Part shown: positions 6,698-10,173 of the stretch, in pieces
Numbering within the stretch: the first letter of the stretch is position 1
Layout of the letters: each line of letters begins with the position of its first letter
Assembly: GCA_021786915.1 (NCBI GenBank)
Contig: JAJYMP010000375.1
Location: 1-10,173, forward strand
DNA from: Chloroflexota bacterium
Lineage (GTDB): Bacteria; Chloroflexota; Limnocylindria; Limnocylindrales; CSP1-4
Direction: 5' to 3'
DNA length: 10,173 nt
Translations under genes and position numbers: made by a program
The notes under the pieces: model-generated
Seen by the model: the letters and a program-made list of their open reading frames with translations, nothing else
The model's database searches: none
Told to the model about the DNA's origin: nothing

Positions 6698-6893
6698 GTC
6701 CGCTCGTAGGGCACACGCGGACCGCCCGGACCGGACGGTCGGGGTAGATACTCGCCGCTTCGGAAGATGATCGTCAACCGGGCGGTCGAGGTGGTACCTT
6801 CGTTGGCGGTACCCACATCGCGAACGGGCCGACAATCGACGCGGTCAGGCAGACACCCGATCACAGCATTCGACTAGAGGGGATCCGTTCGTT
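6698..6893. promoter_or_regulatory. Divergent promoter region of the sugar cassette
   Basis: This 196-bp gap separates the two divergent arms, so promoters for both must lie here unless each is read from outside. For the minus arm the best match is TTGACG (6777-6772) with TATCTA (6750-6745), but the 21-bp spacer is long. For the plus arm I see no convincing pair. An interrupted dyad, GTGGTACC (6791-6798) and GGTACCCAC (6808-6816), pairs over 8 bp with one bulged base and could be an operator. The plus-strand gene has a purine-rich SD (GAGGGGA, about 6877-6883) ahead of its GTG. Confidence 0.4.
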
Positions 6894-7682
6894 GTGAAGG
6901 TCGTTCTGTTCTGCGGCGGCCAGGGGCTACGCCTGCGGGACCACTCGGAGCTCCTGCCAAAGCCGATGGTCACGGTGGGATACCGACCCATCCTGTGGCA
7001 CGTGATGCGCTACTACGCGCACTTCGGGCACAAGGATTTCATCCTCTGCCTGGGCTACAAGGCCGACGCCATCAAGGACTACTTCCTTCACTACGAGGAG
7101 ACGCTCTCAAACGACTTCGTGCTCTCAGGTGAGAGCGGCGCGGTGGAGCTGCTCCGGCGCGACATCGCCGACTGGCGGATCACGTTCGTCGACACGGGCC
7201 TCAACGCCAATGTCGGACAGCGCCTGCGGGCGGTTCGAGGATACGTCGGCGACGAGCCGTTTCTGGCCAACTACGGCGACGTCCTGACGGACGCCCCGCT
7301 CGACGAACGCGTCGAGAGGTTCCTCGCGGCGGACGCCGTCGCCTCCTTCATGTGCGTTCGGCCGACGAGCTACTCGTTCCACCTCGTGCGGCTGGGCGGC
7401 TCGAACCTGGTTGCCCGAATCGACGACGTCGGCACGTCCGACCTGTGGATCAACGGCGGCTACTTCATCTTCCGTCCGGAGATCTTCGATTTCATCGGCC
7501 CGGGCGAGGAGCTCATCCAAGAGCCGTTCACCCGGCTCATCGCGGCCGGCCAGCTGCAAGGAGACCCCTACGAGGGCTACTGGGCGCCGATGGACACCCT
7601 CAAGGACGTCCAGGCCCTCCAGAGTGCCTTCGATACTGGCCGACCGCCGTGGGCGGTCTGGCAAGCGGCGGAACCGGGGTGA
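6894..7682 (+). CDS. Second sugar-phosphate nucleotidyltransferase, diverged RfbF-like
   Basis: A 262-residue nucleotidyltransferase related to the divergent cytidylyltransferase. It opens MKVVLFCGGQGLRLRDHSEL with the nucleotide loop at 6-15, followed by LLPKPMVTVGYRPILWHVM (20-38). ANYGDVLTD (125-133) holds the metal-binding Asp129, and LWINGGYFIF (184-193) and YWAPMDTLKD (229-238) match the sugar-binding end of the family. It differs from its neighbour at several signature positions (CGGQGLRL for AGGFGSRI, YGDVLTD for GDGVSD), so it may use another sugar phosphate or nucleotide; that is inference. The start is GTG at 6894 with a GAGGGGA-type SD about 10 nt upstream. The deacetylase follows after 4 bp, so the two are surely cotranscribed. 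Confidence 0.86.
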   Translation: MKVVLFCGGQGLRLRDHSELLPKPMVTVGYRPILWHVMRYYAHFGHKDFILCLGYKADAIKDYFLHYEETLSNDFVLSGESGAVELLRRDIADWRITFVDTGLNANVGQRLRAVRGYVGDEPFLANYGDVLTDAPLDERVERFLAADAVASFMCVRPTSYSFHLVRLGGSNLVARIDDVGTSDLWINGGYFIFRPEIFDFIGPGEELIQEPFTRLIAAGQLQGDPYEGYWAPMDTLKDVQALQSAFDTGRPPWAVWQAAEPG

Positions 7683-7686
7683 CGCG

Positions 7687-8325
7687 ATGCGGCATTTGAC
7701 CCTGGGACCTCCCGGGCCGCTTGGCCTTCTCGTTGTCGGTGCCCACGCCGACGATATCGAGATCGGCGCCGGTGCGACGATCCTGCGGCTGCTGGAGGAG
7801 CATCCCGGCAGCTCGATCCTGTGGGTGGTGGCCTCCGCCACGCCCGATCGGGCAGCCGAAGCCCGGGCCAGCGCGGCCGCGTTCTCGGCCGCCGCGGCGA
7901 GCGTCGAGGTGATCGCCGGCGACCTGCCTGAGGGTCGGCTGCCGGCCGCGTCGACGGCCATGAAGGACATGCTCGAGTCCGTCAAGACCCGTCCCATCGA
8001 CGTCATCCTGGCGCCCTACGTCGAGGACGCCCACCAGGATCATCGACTCGTGGCCAAGACCGTCTGGCAGACATTCCGCCACCACCTGGTCGCCGCGTAC
8101 GAGATCCCGAAGTACGACGGCGACCTCGGGCGCCCGAACCTCTTCGTCGATGTCGATGAGGCCACGCTCCAGCGCAAGATCGACCTGCTGCAGGCGTGTT
8201 TCCCGTCGCAGCACGACCGGACCTGGTGGGGTGCGGACACGTTCCGCGCCATCGCGCGGCTGCGGGGCATCGAAGCGGCAACCCGCTATGCGGAGGCGTT
8301 CTACTGCCGCAAGCTCGTGCTCTGA
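7687..8325 (+). CDS. PIG-L/LmbE family deacetylase
   Basis: A 212-residue zinc-dependent deacetylase of the PIG-L/LmbE superfamily, whose members remove N-acetyl groups from sugars such as GlcNAc-PI or GlcNAc-Ins. LLVVGAHADDIEIGAGATIL (14-33) provides the first metal motif (His20, Asp23; Asp22 as likely catalytic base) and YVEDAHQDHRLV (111-122) the second (His119), so the active site is complete. The first motif reads AHADD instead of the commoner HPDD. No signal peptide or membrane segment is seen, so it should act in the cytoplasm on a soluble or nucleotide-linked substrate. The ATG at 7687 is preceded by GGGGTGA and lies 4 bp after the nucleotidyltransferase stop. An acetamido-sugar substrate is inferred from context; no acetyltransferase or aminotransferase is in view. 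Confidence 0.9.
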   Translation: MRHLTLGPPGPLGLLVVGAHADDIEIGAGATILRLLEEHPGSSILWVVASATPDRAAEARASAAAFSAAAASVEVIAGDLPEGRLPAASTAMKDMLESVKTRPIDVILAPYVEDAHQDHRLVAKTVWQTFRHHLVAAYEIPKYDGDLGRPNLFVDVDEATLQRKIDLLQACFPSQHDRTWWGADTFRAIARLRGIEAATRYAEAFYCRKLVL

Positions 8326-8340
8326 GCCAGGCCGCCGACT

Positions 8341-8590
8341 TGCCGGTCGTTCGGCGAAAGGGTCGTCGTGGTGACGATCCCCGCCTCGAGGCTGAGCCTG
8401 GCGATCCACCAGGTGGCCTTGTGGGCCACGACCTGCGCGCGAACCAGGCGGTGGCGGCGAACCTGCCCGACGCCAGGTGGCTGAGACACCTCCCGCACGC
8501 GAGGTCCTGGGTCGCGTTCTTGATCTCGGCATGCCGCCGGCCGAGGCGTCAGTGAAGGCGGGGAAGTCTGCCTCGAGGGTTCCAGTCCCC
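8341..8590 (-). mobile_element. Decayed IS1380-like transposase fragment
   Basis: The roughly 400-bp gap between the deacetylase and the aldo/keto reductase has no intact gene. Its minus strand holds the C-terminal part of an IS1380-like transposase split over three frames. TGTLEAD lies at 8586-8566 in one. RRHAEIKNATQDLACGRCLS, then HLASGRFAATAW, runs from about 8539 to 8445 in a second. AQVVAHKATWWIARLSLEAG followed by IVTTTTLS runs from about 8437 to 8350 in a third. From memory, intact relatives read like LEADHRRHAEIENAIRDLK, then LPSGRFAANAAWLAVQVMAH and RWTARIGLG, then VTTKTL, in the same order and spacing. At least two frameshifts and the missing N-terminus mean it is dead. I found no terminal inverted repeats or target duplication. 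Family assignment is from recognised motifs, not a search. Confidence 0.65.
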
Positions 8591-8723
8591 CCTTCTACAC
8601 CTCGAGCCAGCCAATCGCGTCGTTCGCCTCGCCAAGCACAGCGGTCTCAGGACGCGACCCCCGGGTTCGTGCGTGGATACGGCATATGACTGTGGCCGAG
8701 TTCCACACTCTCGCGTGCAGCCA

Positions 8724-9818
8724 TCAGGTCGAGGCCGAGGGTCGTTGCATGGGTAGCGGGACCGCTTCGGCCAGAAGGCCCTCGTGACGCAGTTCCTCCC
8801 AGAGCGCGGTGCGCACAGGTGTGCGAGCGAGGCGCTCGTCCTCCTCCAGCTCCGACACTGACGCCGCACCGACCAGCACGCTGGTGACCGCCGGGTGCCC
8901 GAACGGGAACTGGAGCGCTGCGGCCCTGACGTCCACCCCGTGGCGGTCGCACACTCCCTTGAGGCGGCGGGCCTGGATGATCCGCTCCTGGCTCGCTGGC
9001 GCGTAGTCGAAGAAGGCCTTCCGAAGCGGGTCCGCGAGGATGCCACTGTTGAAGACGCCCCCGATGATGATCGAGATGCCTCGCGCGTGGGCGAGTGGCA
9101 GGAGTTCCTCGAGTGCACTCTGGTCGAGCAACGAATAGCGGCCCGCGAGGAGAAAGCAGTCGAAGTCACCATCCTGCGCCATGCGGACGAGGGGCTGCCA
9201 CCGGTTGGTGCCGACTCCAACCGCCGTGATCGTCCCGTCCGAGCGTAGGCGATCCAAGGCACGGTATGCACCGGCCATTGCCACCTCGAGGTGATCGTCG
9301 GGATCGTGGACGAACACGATGTCGAGCCGCTCCAGACCGGTCCGTGAGAGGCTTCCCTCGATCGAGCGCATGGTCGTGTCGTACGAGTAGTCGACCCGCG
9401 CGGTCGGCCGGTCCAGAGGGGCGCAAGGACCCCGGACTGTCGCCCTGCGCAGGACGCGAGCGGCCTTCATCGGCAGGCGCACCACCGCGTTTGGCCCGTC
9501 CGCGATCGCGTCCGAGAGGATCTCGGACGTCCGCCGGCGCGGTTCCGGTTCAATTACCTTGCCGACCTTCGTCGCGACAACCACAGAGGAGGGCAGGTGC
9601 ACCGACACTTCGCCGAGGCGGCGTTCGGACTCTCCGTGGCCATAGGTCGGCGCGGTGTCGAGGAGTCTGATGCCCAGCCTAACGGCGCCGTGGATGATTG
9701 CCTGCGCCCTCGCCTCCTCGCCACCGGGCAGCATGCCGAGAGGCCGCATGCCCAGCCCAAGTCGGGTCACTCGCAGCCCGGTGCGCCCAAGCACTACGGT
9801 GTCGGACGGTCTGATCAT
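8724..9818 (-). CDS. Aldo/keto reductase, D-threo-aldose (L-fucose) 1-dehydrogenase-like
   Basis: A 364-residue TIM-barrel NAD(P) oxidoreductase. LGRTGLRVTRLGLG (10-23) is the usual opening. The catalytic tetrad is complete: Asp54 and Tyr59 in RLLDTAPTYGHGESE, Lys84 in VVVATKVGK, and His171 in DIVFVHDPDDH. FDCFLLAGRYSLLDQSALEE and GISIIIGGVFNSGILA mark the subgroup annotated as D-threo-aldose 1-dehydrogenase, L-fucose dehydrogenase or pyridoxal 4-dehydrogenase; oxidation of a free aldose such as L-fucose to its lactone is the likely reaction. An insert at about 88-145 contains many basic residues. I chose the ATG at 9818 because the family starts close to this point, but a GTG at 9848 has a better SD (GAAGG) and would add 10 residues. 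The IS fragment separates it from the sugar cassette, so joint function is unproven. Confidence 0.86.
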   Translation of the reverse strand: MIRPSDTVVLGRTGLRVTRLGLGMRPLGMLPGGEEARAQAIIHGAVRLGIRLLDTAPTYGHGESERRLGEVSVHLPSSVVVATKVGKVIEPEPRRRTSEILSDAIADGPNAVVRLPMKAARVLRRATVRGPCAPLDRPTARVDYSYDTTMRSIEGSLSRTGLERLDIVFVHDPDDHLEVAMAGAYRALDRLRSDGTITAVGVGTNRWQPLVRMAQDGDFDCFLLAGRYSLLDQSALEELLPLAHARGISIIIGGVFNSGILADPLRKAFFDYAPASQERIIQARRLKGVCDRHGVDVRAAALQFPFGHPAVTSVLVGAASVSELEEDERLARTPVRTALWEELRHEGLLAEAVPLPMQRPSAST

Positions 9819-9908
9819 CGAGGCGGCGAGGTGACTCGGCCCGCGCACTTACCCTTCGCGTCCGTCTTGCCTGACAGGCGGCTTGCCAGCCCATCGGCCT
9901 GGATCACG

Positions 9909-10173
9909 ATGCGCATGGGACAAACCACCCCGGACTGGGTCAGGCTCATCCGTGCGATGAAGCCGACGGACCTGACGATCGAGGAGCTGCGCGAACTCGT
10001 GGACCTCGTGGACCAGATGAAGCCCTCCGCGAATCCCCGCGCCCTGACGCATCCGGAGCGGAGGCGATCCAACGACTTGAGTGGTTCATCTCGCGAATCC
10101 GTTCGCGTTGCGGGTCGTGTCCCGTCAAGTGGTGGAACTTCGGTCTCCAGCCGAGGCGGTGCTCAGACGGCGG
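9909..10173 (+). CDS. Unrecognised small protein start, running off right edge
   Basis: From ATG 9909 (alternative ATG 9915) the frame is open to the window end, 88 codons. The first half is protein-like, with MGQTTPDWVRLIRAMKPTD and then an amphipathic acidic helix LTIEELRELVDLVDQMKP. I do not recognise it. After about position 10020 this frame becomes Ser/Arg/Gly-rich with poorer third-position GC. Another plus frame then looks more coding (AIQRLEWFISRIRS, then CGSCPVKWWNFGLQ), and the opposite strand is also open there. Either the gene is frameshifted, or it is short and overlaps something else. No clear SD is visible. It is divergent from the aldo/keto reductase. Confidence 0.35.
   Translation, partial: MRMGQTTPDWVRLIRAMKPTDLTIEELRELVDLVDQMKPSANPRALTHPERRRSNDLSGSSRESVRVAGRVPSSGGTSVSSRGGAQTA

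Noticed and set aside
8361..8380. Small hairpin GGTCGTC/GACGATCC after the deacetylase as a terminator
   Set aside because: Only a 5-bp continuous stem with a bulge and no T-tract; it lies in the transposase fossil.
7125..8532. Two long minus-strand open frames opposite the nucleotidyltransferase and deacetylase
   Set aside because: Both lie antisense to genes with full active sites and read as Arg/Pro/Gly-rich noise; only the part beyond 8341 has meaning, as the transposase fossil in other frames.
8550..8605. tRNA-like 3' end (GGTTCCAGTCCCCCC) and a GAAGG/CCTTC hairpin
   Set aside because: The T-loop does not match GTTCRA, no 5' acceptor partner or anticodon arm can be found, and the stretch reads as part of the transposase fossil.
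8647..8724. 25-codon minus-strand frame whose ATG overlaps the aldo/keto reductase stop (TGATG)
   Set aside because: Too short, no recognisable content, and it lies next to decayed IS sequence; coupling by itself is weak evidence.

Overview
The window is high-GC bacterial DNA. Codons strongly prefer G or C in the third position, GTG starts occur, and genes are packed with ATGA-type overlaps. The gene repertoire and style would fit Chloroflexota or Actinomycetota, but nothing here fixes the taxon.

Left part (1-1918): a molybdenum-cofactor sulfur-carrier gene of the MoaD type, running off the left edge, lies downstream of an eight-helix membrane protein gene in one minus-strand operon. A UlaG/UPF0173-type metallo-beta-lactamase-fold hydrolase is divergent from that operon. 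This block is visibly richer in GC than the next kilobase. A short broken reading frame (1915-2061) follows the hydrolase and probably marks a junction.

Centre (2087-8325): a sugar-nucleotide cassette built round a divergent promoter region (6698-6893). Minus strand, in transcription order: a glucose-1-phosphate cytidylyltransferase-like gene, an extended-SDR epimerase/dehydratase, an RmlC-type 3,5-epimerase broken by a frameshift, a homoserine-dehydrogenase-like/SAF-domain oxidoreductase, then after a 178-bp gap a NodS-like methyltransferase. The first four genes are chained by TGATG or ATGA overlaps. Plus strand: a second, diverged sugar-phosphate nucleotidyltransferase followed after 4 bp by a PIG-L/LmbE deacetylase. 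Inference: the set activates a sugar phosphate, changes its ring stereochemistry or oxidation state, and N-deacetylates and/or methylates it for a surface glycan or secondary glycoside. No glycosyltransferase, polymerase or exporter is in view, so the end product is unknown.

Right part (8326-10173): about 250 bp of a decayed IS1380-like transposase, readable only by switching among three minus-strand frames, separates the cassette from an aldo/keto reductase of the D-threo-aldose/L-fucose 1-dehydrogenase type. A small unrecognised frame starts divergently from it and runs off the right edge.

The points most worth a second look are the cassette as a possible unassigned sugar pathway, the broken RmlC gene inside an otherwise intact coupled operon, and the MoaD that continues past its Gly-Gly terminus. 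No rRNA, complete tRNA or CRISPR array was seen.
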